Numbered from the stretch's first letter, positions 53,418-62,526 are shown. The stretch: DNA of 64,000 nt from Brevibacillus brevis (GCF_031583145.1 NZ_CP134050.1:3175501-3239500); one strand, 5' to 3'. Notes: generated by a model from the sequence alone, not told the origin. A program made the numbers and translations.

Positions 53418-55490
53418 CTATTGCAACCGTTTCTGCATGCGCCGGCTTACTGTGGCGGGACTGACGCCCAGGATCTTGGCCACTTTGGAGGCAGTGCCGT
53501 ATTTTTTCAAGGCAAGCGATATCAACTGGCTTTCCACTTCCTCTACCGCTTCTTTCAGCGGCATGATGTCGAGGACCACGGTCCTGCTTTCCCGCGCGAA
53601 GCACTCCTCCCGGTACAGATTGCCGAGCACATCCTGTGCGCCGATGCTGTCCGCTCGCACGGTCGCGATCAGCCGCTCGACCATGTTTTGCAGCTCCCTT
53701 ACGTTCCCCGGCCAGGCGTATCCTTCGAGTGCGTGAAGCGCTTCCCGCGTGAGCACTTTTTCCATCCCGTACATATTGTTGAAATATTTGCAAAAATGAA
53801 TCGCCAGCGGAATGATGTCGGCAGGCCGTTTGCGCAACGGGGGGATCTCAAACGGAATGACATGGAGGCGATAGTACAAATCTTCCCGAAACCTCCCCTG
53901 TCTGACCAATTCCCTGATGTTCTGGTTGGTCGCGACGATCACCCGGACATCGACGCGCAAGGAGCGTGTGCCGCCTACGCGCATGATTTCCCGCTCCTGC
54001 AGGACCCGAAGCAGCTTGACCTGCGTGGAATACGGAAGCTCTGTCACTTCATCGAGAAAAATGCTTCCTTTGTGCGCCAGCTCAAACATCCCCGGCTTGC
54101 CTTTCTGATCGGCTCCGGTAAAGGCCCCTTTTTCATAGCCGAACAGCTCGCTTTCCACCAGATTTTCCGGAATGGCTCCGCAGTTGACGCGAATGAAGGG
54201 CTCCCGTTTGCGCTGGCTGAAGTCATGAATCGCCTGCGCGAACACCTCTTTGCCCACTCCGGATTCGCCAAGCAAGAGGACGGTGGAGTCCACCTTGGCG
54301 ATATGCTTCAGCTCTTCGACCAGACGTTCCATCTCGCGTGAGCGGTAAATCAGCTTTCGATGATGGTCCGTTTTGGAGAGCGTGTCCTCGAGTTCGCTCT
54401 CGTGCTCTTTTGGCTTCCGCGGAGCGATTTCCAGCTCCGGCCGCAGTATGTGGATGCCCGTCACGTCGCGGGAGAGGATCACCACCTTTTCGATCCGCTC
54501 GCCGTGAAAGACGGGGGTAGCTACGGACCACACCATCCGGCCGTTTTGGGACTCCTGGATCATGGACAGCTTTTTCCTTTGCGCGATACACAGGTCGGCA
54601 ATATTGGGATAAAACGTCCCGGCTTTCTCCAACTGGTAGACGTCATTGTCAATCAGCTGCTCCGGTTGATCCACTCCCCAGAATTCACGCAAAAAGGTAC
54701 CGGCAATGCGAATAATCTTGCCGTCCGGATTGACGACGAGAATCTGTTCATTCTCCTGGGAATATATCGCCTGCAGATCGTCGCTCAGATTACGGACAAA
54801 CTCCAACTCGTTCACGGCTTCCCCCAATCGCTCGCGGGGCGAAAAAATGTGGACGATCCCGACCATTTTCCCGTTTTCGTACAGCGGAGAAAAATTGCCG
54901 CTGATCCGCTTGTAGTTGATCGAGCTTTCCACGCTGAGCAGCTGTTTTCCCGACAGCACCTCTTCCAGATCCTTATCGAGGGTCAGGAGCGTTTTATAGT
55001 TGCGGTACTGCAAGACGCTTTTCGGCAGACCCAGAATTTGCTCGGCGGTTTCGTTCATAAAAGTGATTTCAAAAGACGAATCGGTGGTGATCATGCCGAT
55101 GCCGGAGCTGTTGAAAATGTGATTCAGCTGCTCCAGCTTGTAGCGGCTCAGTTGATTCTTCGCTTCCTGCGTTCCGATGTACCCCGCGATGCCGCCTTCC
55201 GGGTCGATCCCGAGCACAACCGAAATGTTGTGATAAAAGGTAATCGGGCTGTTGGCGGGCACCTTCAGCATGTCCTTGTTGTACTCGATCCGCCCCAGAA
55301 TGCTGCCGGACGCATGAATTTGCCGCAAAAGGGAATGACGGTCGACATATCCGACGACACCTTGCTGCTCCTCGTGCACCAGCAGCAGCTCCGCCTTGCT
55401 CGCATCCAGACAGGCAAGCGCTTCCCGTACGGCGCTCTCTTTCGGCAATAGGAATGAAACCGGCTGCAAAATGTCTTTCCAAACCAGCAA
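53418..55490 (-). CDS. Sigma-54-dependent activator with CBS-like and PAS sensor domains
   Basis: The 690-residue protein has an N-terminal CBS-pair-like region (about 1-110), two PAS-type domains (about 115-235 and 240-355), an AAA+ domain with Walker A G-E-S-G-V-G-K-E, the sigma-54 contact G-A-F-T-G-A and Walker B I-F-L-D-E-V-T-E, then a C-terminal helix-turn-helix (A-S-K-V-A-K-I-L-G-V-S). It activates RNA polymerase with sigma-54 in response to a cell signal. The start is TTG after GGAGGGG. It is followed at once by pxpB/pxpC copy 1. Confidence 0.94.
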   Translation of the reverse strand: MLVWKDILQPVSFLLPKESAVREALACLDASKAELLLVHEEQQGVVGYVDRHSLLRQIHASGSILGRIEYNKDMLKVPANSPITFYHNISVVLGIDPEGGIAGYIGTQEAKNQLSRYKLEQLNHIFNSSGIGMITTDSSFEITFMNETAEQILGLPKSVLQYRNYKTLLTLDKDLEEVLSGKQLLSVESSINYKRISGNFSPLYENGKMVGIVHIFSPRERLGEAVNELEFVRNLSDDLQAIYSQENEQILVVNPDGKIIRIAGTFLREFWGVDQPEQLIDNDVYQLEKAGTFYPNIADLCIAQRKKLSMIQESQNGRMVWSVATPVFHGERIEKVVILSRDVTGIHILRPELEIAPRKPKEHESELEDTLSKTDHHRKLIYRSREMERLVEELKHIAKVDSTVLLLGESGVGKEVFAQAIHDFSQRKREPFIRVNCGAIPENLVESELFGYEKGAFTGADQKGKPGMFELAHKGSIFLDEVTELPYSTQVKLLRVLQEREIMRVGGTRSLRVDVRVIVATNQNIRELVRQGRFREDLYYRLHVIPFEIPPLRKRPADIIPLAIHFCKYFNNMYGMEKVLTREALHALEGYAWPGNVRELQNMVERLIATVRADSIGAQDVLGNLYREECFARESRTVVLDIMPLKEAVEEVESQLISLALKKYGTASKVAKILGVSPATVSRRMQKRLQ

Positions 55491-55564
55491 ACTATCCCCT
55501 CCGAAGAATCACGAATCAGTGAATCGTACTACCATGATACCAATTTTTTCATGATCTGGGGGAG

Positions 55565-55582
55565 GTGCAAACAAATTTCCGG
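55565..55582 (-). promoter_or_regulatory. Candidate sigma-54 promoter
   Basis: On the minus strand CCGGAAATTTGTTTGCAC keeps the GG (-24) and GC (-12) dinucleotides ten bases apart, with TTTGCA at -12. It lies about 80 bp before the activator gene, so the activator and the following pxpBC copy may be auto-regulated. The -24 half is weak. Confidence 0.35.
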
Positions 55583-55589
55583 TCCGGAA

Positions 55590-55628
55590 AAATCGCGGGA
55601 AGCTGACCGCTACTGCGATCAGCTTCCC
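55590..55628 (-). terminator. Terminator of the molybdenum hydroxylase-pxp-acc operon
   Basis: GGGAAGCTGA (55597-55606) pairs with TCAGCTTCCC (55619-55628), overlapping the pxpA stop codon. On the minus strand GCGATTTTT follows. Confidence 0.85.
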
Positions 55629-56377
55629 TGGACCGGCTCTACGGCAATGCCTGCCTCCGCAAACGCCTGACGGATGTGCCTGATCAATTCGACAGCCCCC
55701 GGCGTATCAGCGTGAATGCACACCGTTTCGGCGCATATCTCCGCTTCTTCCCCATCCGGGGTGACCACGATGCCCTCTTTCACCATGCGCACCACCCGCG
55801 CGGCCATCTGTGCATAGTCTTGAATGGCGGGTCCGGTGCGGGTGAGGACGATCGATCCGTCTTTCGTATGCTCCCTGTCGGCGTATACTTCCCTCGCCAC
55901 CTGGATGCCCATTTGCCTGGCGACCAGCTCCATCGCGGAATTCTTCAGGACAAACACTATCATCCGGTCCGAGACGCTGGCCAGCCCCTCCAGAATGGCG
56001 CGGGCGATCTTTTCCTCCTGCATCGCCATCATGTACAGGGCGCCATGCGGCTTGCAATGATGGAGCTCCATCTTAATGGAAGCAGCAAATTCCCGGAGCG
56101 CCCCTACTTGATAAAGTACGTAGTCGCGGATTTCGTCCGGCGTACAAGTCATATAGCGGCGGCCAAACCCCATCAGGTCGGGAAACCCGGGGTGCGCACC
56201 GATGGCGACGCCGTGCTGTTTGGCCATCTCGACCGTTTTGCGCATCACATGCGGATCGCCGGCGTGATACCCGCAGGCTATGTTGGCGGAGGAGATATGG
56301 CGGATCATCTCCTCGTCATGGCCCAGCCGGAAAAGCCCAAAGCTCTCTCCCATATCACAGTTCAGATCCACCTTCAC
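55619..56377 (-). CDS. PxpA (LamB/YcsF family) 5-oxoprolinase subunit A-like
   Basis: The 252-residue protein opens with K-V-D-L-N-C-D-M-G-E-S-F-G and has N-I-A-C-G-Y-H-A-G-D near residue 35 and H-P-G-F-P-D near 62, all conserved in the LamB/YcsF fold. In E. coli PxpA with PxpBC hydrolyses 5-oxoproline. The start is GTG 56377 after GGAGAG, overlapping the accC stop as GTGA. It is the last gene of the operon; the next downstream feature is the terminator. Confidence 0.93.
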   Translation of the reverse strand: MKVDLNCDMGESFGLFRLGHDEEMIRHISSANIACGYHAGDPHVMRKTVEMAKQHGVAIGAHPGFPDLMGFGRRYMTCTPDEIRDYVLYQVGALREFAASIKMELHHCKPHGALYMMAMQEEKIARAILEGLASVSDRMIVFVLKNSAMELVARQMGIQVAREVYADREHTKDGSIVLTRTGPAIQDYAQMAARVVRMVKEGIVVTPDGEEAEICAETVCIHADTPGAVELIRHIRQAFAEAGIAVEPVQGS

Positions 56378-57738
56378 GTTCGCATCTCTCCCTGACCACA
56401 GTCCTTCAGAACGGTTTCCACAAATTTGGTCGTGTACGCCCCCGCCTGGAAGTCGGGATGATCCATCACGTTCACCAGCAGCGGAATGTTGTGCTTGATT
56501 CCGCTGACCACGCAGCGCCCCAAGGCTTCTTTCATCTTCCGAATCGCTTCCGGCCGGTTCGCGCCGTGTGCGATGATTTTGCCGATCATCGGATCGTAAA
56601 AAGGAGTCACCTGGTCGCCTTCCGTCACGGCGAATTCCAGACGGACGCCGTCGGGCAGCCGCAGCGTCTCGATTTTGCCGGGAGACGGCATGAAGGTGCG
56701 CGGGTCTTCCGCATAGACACGGCATTCGATCGCGTGTCCCTGCGGAGCCGACGGCAGCGCTTCCCGCTGAAGCGGGCGGCCTTCCGCGATGCGAAGCTGC
56801 CATTCGACCAGGTCCACGCCGGCAATCTCTTCTGTCACCGGATGTTCCACTTGAATGCGGGTATTCATTTCCAGGAAGTAAAACTGCCCCTGTTCATCCA
56901 CGATGAATTCCATCGTCCCGACGTTTGTGTACCCGATGCTCCGTGCGCCCCTGACCGCTGCTTGGCACAACGCTTCCCGCCGCGATTCATCCAGGAAGGG
57001 AGAGGGCGCTTCCTCGATGATTTTCTGGTTTCGCCGCTGGACGGAACACTCGCGTTCCCACAGGTGCACGACATTTCCATGCTGATCGGCCGCGATCTGC
57101 ACCTCGATATGGCGGGGCGCGGCGATGAATTTTTCCAGGAACAGCGTATCATCTCCAAAGTAGGAGCCGGCCCGCTGAGCGGTGCTGGCAAACGCTTTTT
57201 CCAGCTCGTCGTCGCTGGACACGACCTGCATGCCGATCCCTCCGCCTCCCGCGCTCGCTTTCAGCATGACGGGATAGCCGATCTCCTGTGCGGCCTGAAT
57301 CGCTTCCTCCACGGATGACAGCGCGCCGTCCACGCCGGGAACGATGGCGACGCCAGCCGCTTTCATCTGGCGACGCGCCTCGATTTTGTCCCCCATCAGC
57401 CGAATGACCGAGGCGCTCGGGCCGATGAACGTAATGCCCTCTGCTACGCAGCGTTCGGCAAAAGCGCTGTTCTCCGCGAGAAAACCGTACCCGGGGTGAA
57501 TGGCATCGGCACCGGTTTCCTTCGCAGCACGGATGATGTTCTCCATGTCGAGATAGCTTTTCTTGACGAGCGCAGGTCCAATGGCCACCGCTTCATCCGC
57601 TTCCCGGACAAACAACGCATCCCTGTCCGCGTCCGAATACACGGCCACGGTCGGAATCGACAGGCGCCTGCAGGTACGGATGATACGCCGGGCAATTTCT
57701 CCACGGTTGGCAATTAACACTTTTTTGAAATCGCTCAT
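56374..57738 (-). CDS. Biotin carboxylase (AccC type)
   Basis: The 454-residue ATP-grasp enzyme carboxylates biotin on a carrier protein with bicarbonate and ATP. It has V-L-I-A-N-R-G-E-I-A near the start, the glycine-rich loop K-A-S-A-G-G-G-G-I-G-M near 158, E-M-N-T-R-I-Q-V-E-H near 285 and the whole C-terminal domain. GGAGGAGG precedes the ATG at 57738. Its place between accB and pxpA, rather than beside accB/accD genes of lipid synthesis, points to a role with PxpB/PxpC. Confidence 0.94.
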   Translation of the reverse strand: MSDFKKVLIANRGEIARRIIRTCRRLSIPTVAVYSDADRDALFVREADEAVAIGPALVKKSYLDMENIIRAAKETGADAIHPGYGFLAENSAFAERCVAEGITFIGPSASVIRLMGDKIEARRQMKAAGVAIVPGVDGALSSVEEAIQAAQEIGYPVMLKASAGGGGIGMQVVSSDDELEKAFASTAQRAGSYFGDDTLFLEKFIAAPRHIEVQIAADQHGNVVHLWERECSVQRRNQKIIEEAPSPFLDESRREALCQAAVRGARSIGYTNVGTMEFIVDEQGQFYFLEMNTRIQVEHPVTEEIAGVDLVEWQLRIAEGRPLQREALPSAPQGHAIECRVYAEDPRTFMPSPGKIETLRLPDGVRLEFAVTEGDQVTPFYDPMIGKIIAHGANRPEAIRKMKEALGRCVVSGIKHNIPLLVNVMDHPDFQAGAYTTKFVETVLKDCGQGEMRT

Positions 57739-57752
57739 GGCATCCTCCTCCG

Positions 57753-57995
57753 TTATTTCAGGCTGACAATTTCTTGTCCGACGTCCACGATGCTCTCGTT
57801 CTCCACGCAAAACTGGTCAATGACGCCGTCTTCCTCCGCTTTCACCTCGTAAAAATTTTTCATGACCTCGATGAGACCGACGACATCCCCTGCCTTGACG
57901 GTGTCGCCTTCTTGGACGTAATCCGGTTTTTCCGGGCTTGGCTTCCGGTAAAATACGCCCGGCAGCGGGGAAAGAATGGCTTTTTTGTCACTCAT
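57753..57995 (-). CDS. Biotin carboxyl carrier protein
   Basis: The 80-residue protein is a minimal biotinyl domain with the acceptor Lys46 in L-I-E-V-M-K-N-F-Y-E. The usual M-K-M or M-K-L is M-K-N here, which may tune partner choice. The short N-terminal part lacks the long Ala/Pro linker of fatty-acid AccB, as expected for a domain acting inside a dedicated complex. It lies 14 bp before accC. Confidence 0.93.
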   Translation of the reverse strand: MSDKKAILSPLPGVFYRKPSPEKPDYVQEGDTVKAGDVVGLIEVMKNFYEVKAEEDGVIDQFCVENESIVDVGQEIVSLK

Positions 57996-58014
57996 GCTAG
58001 CCCCTCCTGTCCTT

Positions 58015-58983
58015 TTATAGCGAAGCGGCGATCCGCATCAGCTTCTCCTCGGTTTCCCTGCGCGCCTGAAGGGCTTCCGCCAAGGAAACTGCCGCAAAGC
58101 GGACCTTCTCATTTGTTTTGATTTGCCCCATCCGGTTCAAGTCGCTGCTGATCACCGTCGCGATCGTGGCGTACCCGCCGCCTGTGACGGCATCGTGCAG
58201 CAGAACGATCGGTTCCACACCGTCCGGCACCTGAATCGAACCGATCGGATAGCCGAGGTCGGTCACGTTGGACGGATTGCTGCCCGCTCCGAACGGCTGC
58301 TCGCGCTCGACGAACTGCAGGCGCTCCCCGCGGTGCCGGTAGCCGATACGGTTGGCCTCCGGGGTAACCGTCCATTCGGTCTGCAAAAACGTCTGCTTGC
58401 TTTCTTCCGTCAGCCGGTAGCTGCACAAGCCGACGACGACCCGTATTTCGTGCGCTTTCCCGAAGACGGGAATATACGCCTCGTCGATTCGGCTGCCGAC
58501 CGGAACGTCCTTTTCCTTCATGTCCGCCGTATGCAGCACATCCCCGGCGGCAAGCGCCCTGCCGTTGTATCCGCCAATCCCGATCAGCGTGTAGGTCGAA
58601 CGGGAATTCATGATGACCGGAACGTCAATGCCACCCTCTACGGCCAGATAGACCCGTGCGCCGGACTTGACGAAATCAAAGCTCAGGATATCTCCCGGTT
58701 TAACCTCGAGCGTTTCCCACATCGGGACCGGCTCGCCGTTGATTTTCGGCGGCATGTTGGCGCCGGTCAGGCTGATGCGCATCCCTTTCTCAAACAGCAG
58801 CTCCGGTCCCAGATAGGTGATCTCCAACACCGCCGCATTCGGATGGTTTCCTACCAGCAAATTGGCCGCCGCAAAAGAGTATTTGTCCATCGCCCCGGAC
58901 GGAGGCATCCCGATTTCATACAGGCCGATTCGTCCTTTGTCCTGCACCGTCGTTTGCAGACCTGGTTTGATTACCTTAATCAT
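58015..58983 (-). CDS. PxpC/KipA-type subunit, copy 2
   Basis: The 322-residue protein matches the PxpC family: G-L-Q-T-T-V-Q-D-K-G-R, G-M-P-P-S-G-A-M-D-K-Y-S and P-F-G-A-G-S-N-P-S-N-V. It overlaps the pxpB copy 2 stop by 8 bp, so the subunits are translationally coupled. It is clearly related to copy 1, but many positions differ. Being in the accBC operon, it is the likely carboxyltransferase half of the biotin enzyme. Confidence 0.92.
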   Translation of the reverse strand: MIKVIKPGLQTTVQDKGRIGLYEIGMPPSGAMDKYSFAAANLLVGNHPNAAVLEITYLGPELLFEKGMRISLTGANMPPKINGEPVPMWETLEVKPGDILSFDFVKSGARVYLAVEGGIDVPVIMNSRSTYTLIGIGGYNGRALAAGDVLHTADMKEKDVPVGSRIDEAYIPVFGKAHEIRVVVGLCSYRLTEESKQTFLQTEWTVTPEANRIGYRHRGERLQFVEREQPFGAGSNPSNVTDLGYPIGSIQVPDGVEPIVLLHDAVTGGGYATIATVISSDLNRMGQIKTNEKVRFAAVSLAEALQARRETEEKLMRIAASL

Positions 58984-59854
58984 GGTACAGCCTCCTCATC
59001 ACGTTCTCGGAGAACGCCTCCGGATCGGCCAGCACATCCCCGGGCGTGAACGAAAAGTCTTTTTTGCGGTAGACAAAGGTCCCGTCCTCCACCTGCCGGC
59101 GAATGTCTTCGTACTCTTCGCGCGTGATGCTCCGGTAGCGGAAAATGTCTCCCTGCCTCGGAAACACCATGGAATCCTGGAAATCGGGCAAGGTCTGCTC
59201 CTTCTGGTAGATGGGCGCCGGCGCAATCCCGTACAATTGATACCCGCCCGCTCCCTGCACGGGATAGATGACCGCGAAGGCCCCGCCAAAGCCAAACGCG
59301 CGCTCGGGCGTATAGGTGCGCGGACGAACGTATTTGGGCACCTCGATCTGCTTCTCCCGCGAAACCATCTGGAAGCACCACGGCAAACCGGGAACAAAGC
59401 CGATCATGGAGACGAGAAACGGCGCGCCGGTGATCGCCTCGATAAACTTCTCCGTACTTGCATAACCGTTGATTTTGGCCGAGTATTCCAGATCGGTCGC
59501 TTCCGGATCCTGATGGCGGTCGCGAAATCTCATCAACGCCTCATGCGTCCACGGGTCTTCGAACAAGACCGGGACATCCACGAGTCGACTGGCAATCGTC
59601 ACGTCATCCAGCCGATTCGTTGTCTTCTCGATTTCCTGCAAGACGTCCATGAGCTCTTCTGAATCCAGCACATCCGGATTGTATCGGACCATGTAGGAAG
59701 CATTGGACGGGCAAATATCCAGGATCCCTTCCAGCTGCTTCTCCTTCAGCTTGCGGGTGATCGCCATCCCTTTGAAGTTGGATTCGAGGCTCATTTCCTC
59801 GGAAAACTGAACAAAGATGAATTCGTCGCCACCGTATTCATAGCGTGTCGGCAC
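58976..59854 (-). CDS. PxpB/KipI-type subunit, copy 2
   Basis: The 292-residue protein has the PxpB marks L-D-I-C-P-S-N-A-S-Y, F-V-P-G-L-P-W and P-R-T-Y-T-P-E-R-A. GTG 59854 has GGGAG eight bases upstream and lies 5 bp after the mocA stop; an ATG at 59878 inside mocA is less likely. With copy 2 PxpC it forms the AHS1/AHS2 pair of a urea-carboxylase-like carboxyltransferase. Confidence 0.92.
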   Translation of the reverse strand: MPTRYEYGGDEFIFVQFSEEMSLESNFKGMAITRKLKEKQLEGILDICPSNASYMVRYNPDVLDSEELMDVLQEIEKTTNRLDDVTIASRLVDVPVLFEDPWTHEALMRFRDRHQDPEATDLEYSAKINGYASTEKFIEAITGAPFLVSMIGFVPGLPWCFQMVSREKQIEVPKYVRPRTYTPERAFGFGGAFAVIYPVQGAGGYQLYGIAPAPIYQKEQTLPDFQDSMVFPRQGDIFRYRSITREEYEDIRRQVEDGTFVYRKKDFSFTPGDVLADPEAFSENVMRRLYHD

Positions 59855-59859
59855 GCCGC

Positions 59860-60483
59860 TCACTCCCTTCGCCCCCATACTTGGCGCGCTTTCTCAACAT
59901 CTTCTTGTGTATCCAGATCCACGTGAATGCCGGGATCGTCAATGGGAAGAAAGACGCGGTGTTTGATCGATGCCAATATCGGTTTTGCACCCTGATCGCC
60001 ATAGACGGCATCCAGCAACAGGGCCTCTGGGTTCCCGAAAAAGACGGGATGTCCCGGCTTCTGCTCGAAAACTGGCTGCAGCACAAACGGTTCCGCCTGT
60101 CGGAAAAGCAGTTCGTCTCCCGCTCGTTTCACCTCCCCGACGCTTTGCCTTCGGATAAACGGCTGATCGCCGAGGAACATCATGACAGCAGAAGCGCGAG
60201 ACTCCATGGCGGCTTGCATTCCCAGACGAAACGACGTGCTTTGTCCCAGCCGATACGCCGGGTTGAAGACCCACTGAAAGCGCGGGTCGCGGATGGCGAT
60301 GGTTTGCTCGATCTGCTCCGCCTCATGCCCGATGACGGCGATGACCCGCGAAAAGTCCGCCGAAAGAACAAGCCGGATCACGCTCTCCAAAAGATACTCG
60401 CCGTCCAGCTCCAGCAGCTGCTTCGCCGCCCCCATGCGAGTGGAGCGGCCCGCTGCCAAAATTACGGCCCACGTCTGATTCAT
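59860..60483 (-). CDS. MobA/MocA-type molybdenum cofactor nucleotidyltransferase
   Basis: The 207-residue protein has the NTP transferase start A-V-I-L-A-A-G-R-S-T-R-M-G and K in A-A-K-Q-L-L, then G-D-Q-P-F near residue 106. MocA converts molybdopterin to the cytosine dinucleotide form used by xanthine-dehydrogenase type enzymes. The neighbours XdhC, CoxM and CoxL support this. GGAGG precedes the ATG. Confidence 0.9.
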   Translation of the reverse strand: MNQTWAVILAAGRSTRMGAAKQLLELDGEYLLESVIRLVLSADFSRVIAVIGHEAEQIEQTIAIRDPRFQWVFNPAYRLGQSTSFRLGMQAAMESRASAVMMFLGDQPFIRRQSVGEVKRAGDELLFRQAEPFVLQPVFEQKPGHPVFFGNPEALLLDAVYGDQGAKPILASIKHRVFLPIDDPGIHVDLDTQEDVEKARQVWGRRE

Positions 60484-60507
60484 ACTGCCGTCCTCCCCCT
60501 TCGCAGC

Positions 60508-61638
60508 TTAGCCGGAACGGACCGCAGCAAGGTGAATGCGGTCTTTGTTTCGCAGAGGACCGCCGCCATGGCCGCTGCGCAGCGCCACAATCTCGGCCAG
60601 GATGCTGACTGCAATTTCGTCCGCACTATCGGCCCCGATGTCTAGTCCGATCGGGCTGAACAGACGGTCCATCTGGCTTTTGGCAAACACGCATCCTTCG
60701 TTTACCAGCAATTCGAGCAGGCGGTTGCGGCGGGAGAGGGGCCCCAACAGACCGATGTACGGCGCCTTCGAGGAGATGGCGAAACGCAGCGCTTCCTTAT
60801 CCCGCTCCAGATGATGGTTCATGATAATCAGATAGCTCCGATGTGTAACGGCGACCTTCTCCGCGTACCCGGCTGGGGTCACTAGCAGTCTCGCCGCTCC
60901 CGGAAAACGCTCCTCGGTATTGTAGGACTCCCGCGGATCAATCACGACAGTGGAGTACCCGAGAGACTGGCTGAGCCTTGCGACCGGCATGGCGTCATGG
61001 CCCGCCCCGAAAATCATGACAGTCGGCTCCGGCACCGCGATGTCGATAAATACGTCGGCAGTCGTTCCGTCCGCGAGCGTGAAGCTCTGTCTGACCGGTC
61101 GCGGATGCTGCTTCCGAAGCAGGGTACGGGTCCACTCGGCTGCCATTCGGTTGAGTCCCACATCTCCGAGGGAGCCGGCGGCGCTCCCCGTCTCGGGAAT
61201 CCACAAACGCCGCTCCAGGGAGAGGGCATCTGAGTCCTGGTTCATTACCGTACAAAGCGCGCCTGCTCTGCCGCGAAGCACATCCTCCGTCCACAGGGCA
61301 AAGGCGGGATGCGTTTCGTTCGAGACGGGCTCTATCAGGATCTCGACCGTGCCCGGACATCCCAGCCCGAGACCCCATACGAGGTCCTCATCCAGTTCGT
61401 ACCGCTTGATCACCGGCTGCCCTTGCTCGATTACAGTACGGGCCGTCTCCGCCACATCCCGTTCCAGACATCCTCCGGAGATGAGCCCGGTAAACCGGCC
61501 GGATTCCTCCACGTACATTTTGGCACCTTCCCGCCGATAAGCGGAGCCGCGCACGCGAATCACGGTCGCAAGTGCGCCTTTTTTTCCTTCCCTTCTCGCT
61601 TCCTCTATCGCCCGAAGGACATCAACATTTTCCCGCAT
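60508..61638 (-). CDS. XdhC/CoxI family maturation factor
   Basis: The 376-residue protein has the XdhC/CoxI N-terminal domain with R-G-S-A-Y-R-R-E-G, I-S-G-G-C-L-E (Cys near residue 59) and the Rossmann-like XdhC_C domain starting at V-M-I-F-G-A-G-H-D-A near 200. XdhC binds molybdenum cofactor, has it sulfurated and inserts it in the large subunit. GGGGGTGA precedes ATG 61638; a GTG directly before is also possible. Confidence 0.92.
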   Translation of the reverse strand: MRENVDVLRAIEEARREGKKGALATVIRVRGSAYRREGAKMYVEESGRFTGLISGGCLERDVAETARTVIEQGQPVIKRYELDEDLVWGLGLGCPGTVEILIEPVSNETHPAFALWTEDVLRGRAGALCTVMNQDSDALSLERRLWIPETGSAAGSLGDVGLNRMAAEWTRTLLRKQHPRPVRQSFTLADGTTADVFIDIAVPEPTVMIFGAGHDAMPVARLSQSLGYSTVVIDPRESYNTEERFPGAARLLVTPAGYAEKVAVTHRSYLIIMNHHLERDKEALRFAISSKAPYIGLLGPLSRRNRLLELLVNEGCVFAKSQMDRLFSPIGLDIGADSADEIAVSILAEIVALRSGHGGGPLRNKDRIHLAAVRSG

Positions 61639-61662
61639 CACGTCACCCCCGCCCCGTCCTGA

Positions 61663-62526
61663 CTAGGTTTCCAGGAGAATTTGTCTCAGCGCGCGTTCGG
61701 TATACACCTGGCACAGATGGCGGCGATATGATTCCGACGCGAACAGATCATGGCCAATCTCCCCGTCCTCCGCCGCTAAGAGAGACGCCTGGCGGATCGT
61801 TTCTTCCGTCGGCTGTTCACCCAAGAGCGCCTGCTCAACCGATGCTGCCCGGTAGGCGATGTCAGCGGCGCCGTTGATCCCGATGCGCACAAAATCGATT
61901 CGTCCTCCTTCGTCCACCCCGGCAATCGCACACACGCCCACTACGGCATATCCGGAGGCGGGATGCGCGTATTTCAGGTACACGCTTCTTGTATGAGGGG
62001 GCGGAATCAGGAAAGAGACAGACGTCAGCACGCTCGTTTCAGAAAGCGCGGTGACGAGCGGCCCTAGGAAGAACCCCTCGACCTCCATCGCCTCTTTGCC
62101 GTCTTCGCCGTGGACTTCAACGATCGCCTCCAGGGCGAGAGCCACACCCGGAAGGTCTGCGGCGGAATCCGCGTGGGCGAGATTGCCGCCTACCGTTCCC
62201 TTGTTGCGTACCTGCAAGTCCCCAATCGTGCGGGCAGCCTCCCCCAGGACCGGGATGTGAGCCTGAACCAAAGCGTCCTGATAAAGCGCCCGATGCGTCG
62301 TCAAAGCTCCCACGACCAGCCGGTTTCCTTCTTTGCGAACGCCTCTCAGCTCGGTGATCTGGCTGATATCGATTAGCACGCCCGGATTGGTCAGACGAAA
62401 CTTCATCAGCGGGAGCAGGCTATGTCCGCCGGCAAGAAACTTTCCTTCCCCATTGCTCTCGTGCATCAGATGAATGGCTTCCTCGATCGAACCTGCGCGA
62501 ACGTAGTCAAACGAGCTGGGTATCAT
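61663..62526 (-). CDS. FAD-binding subunit of a molybdenum hydroxylase (CoxM type)
   Basis: The 287-residue protein is the FAD subunit (CoxM/XdhB) that takes electrons from the iron-sulfur subunit. It has the FAD motif A-G-G-H-S-L-L-P-L near residue 32 and T-V-G-G-N-L-A-H-A-D near 110, then the C-terminal CO_deh_flav domain. GGAGGGAG lies five bases before the ATG, which overlaps the coxL stop as ATGA. The iron-sulfur subunit gene is not in the window. Confidence 0.94.
   Translation of the reverse strand: MIPSSFDYVRAGSIEEAIHLMHESNGEGKFLAGGHSLLPLMKFRLTNPGVLIDISQITELRGVRKEGNRLVVGALTTHRALYQDALVQAHIPVLGEAARTIGDLQVRNKGTVGGNLAHADSAADLPGVALALEAIVEVHGEDGKEAMEVEGFFLGPLVTALSETSVLTSVSFLIPPPHTRSVYLKYAHPASGYAVVGVCAIAGVDEGGRIDFVRIGINGAADIAYRAASVEQALLGEQPTEETIRQASLLAAEDGEIGHDLFASESYRRHLCQVYTERALRQILLET

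Noticed and set aside
52503-54341. 612-codon plus-strand open frame
   Set aside because: Antisense to pxpB and the sigma-54 activator; its length reflects codon bias of the real genes.
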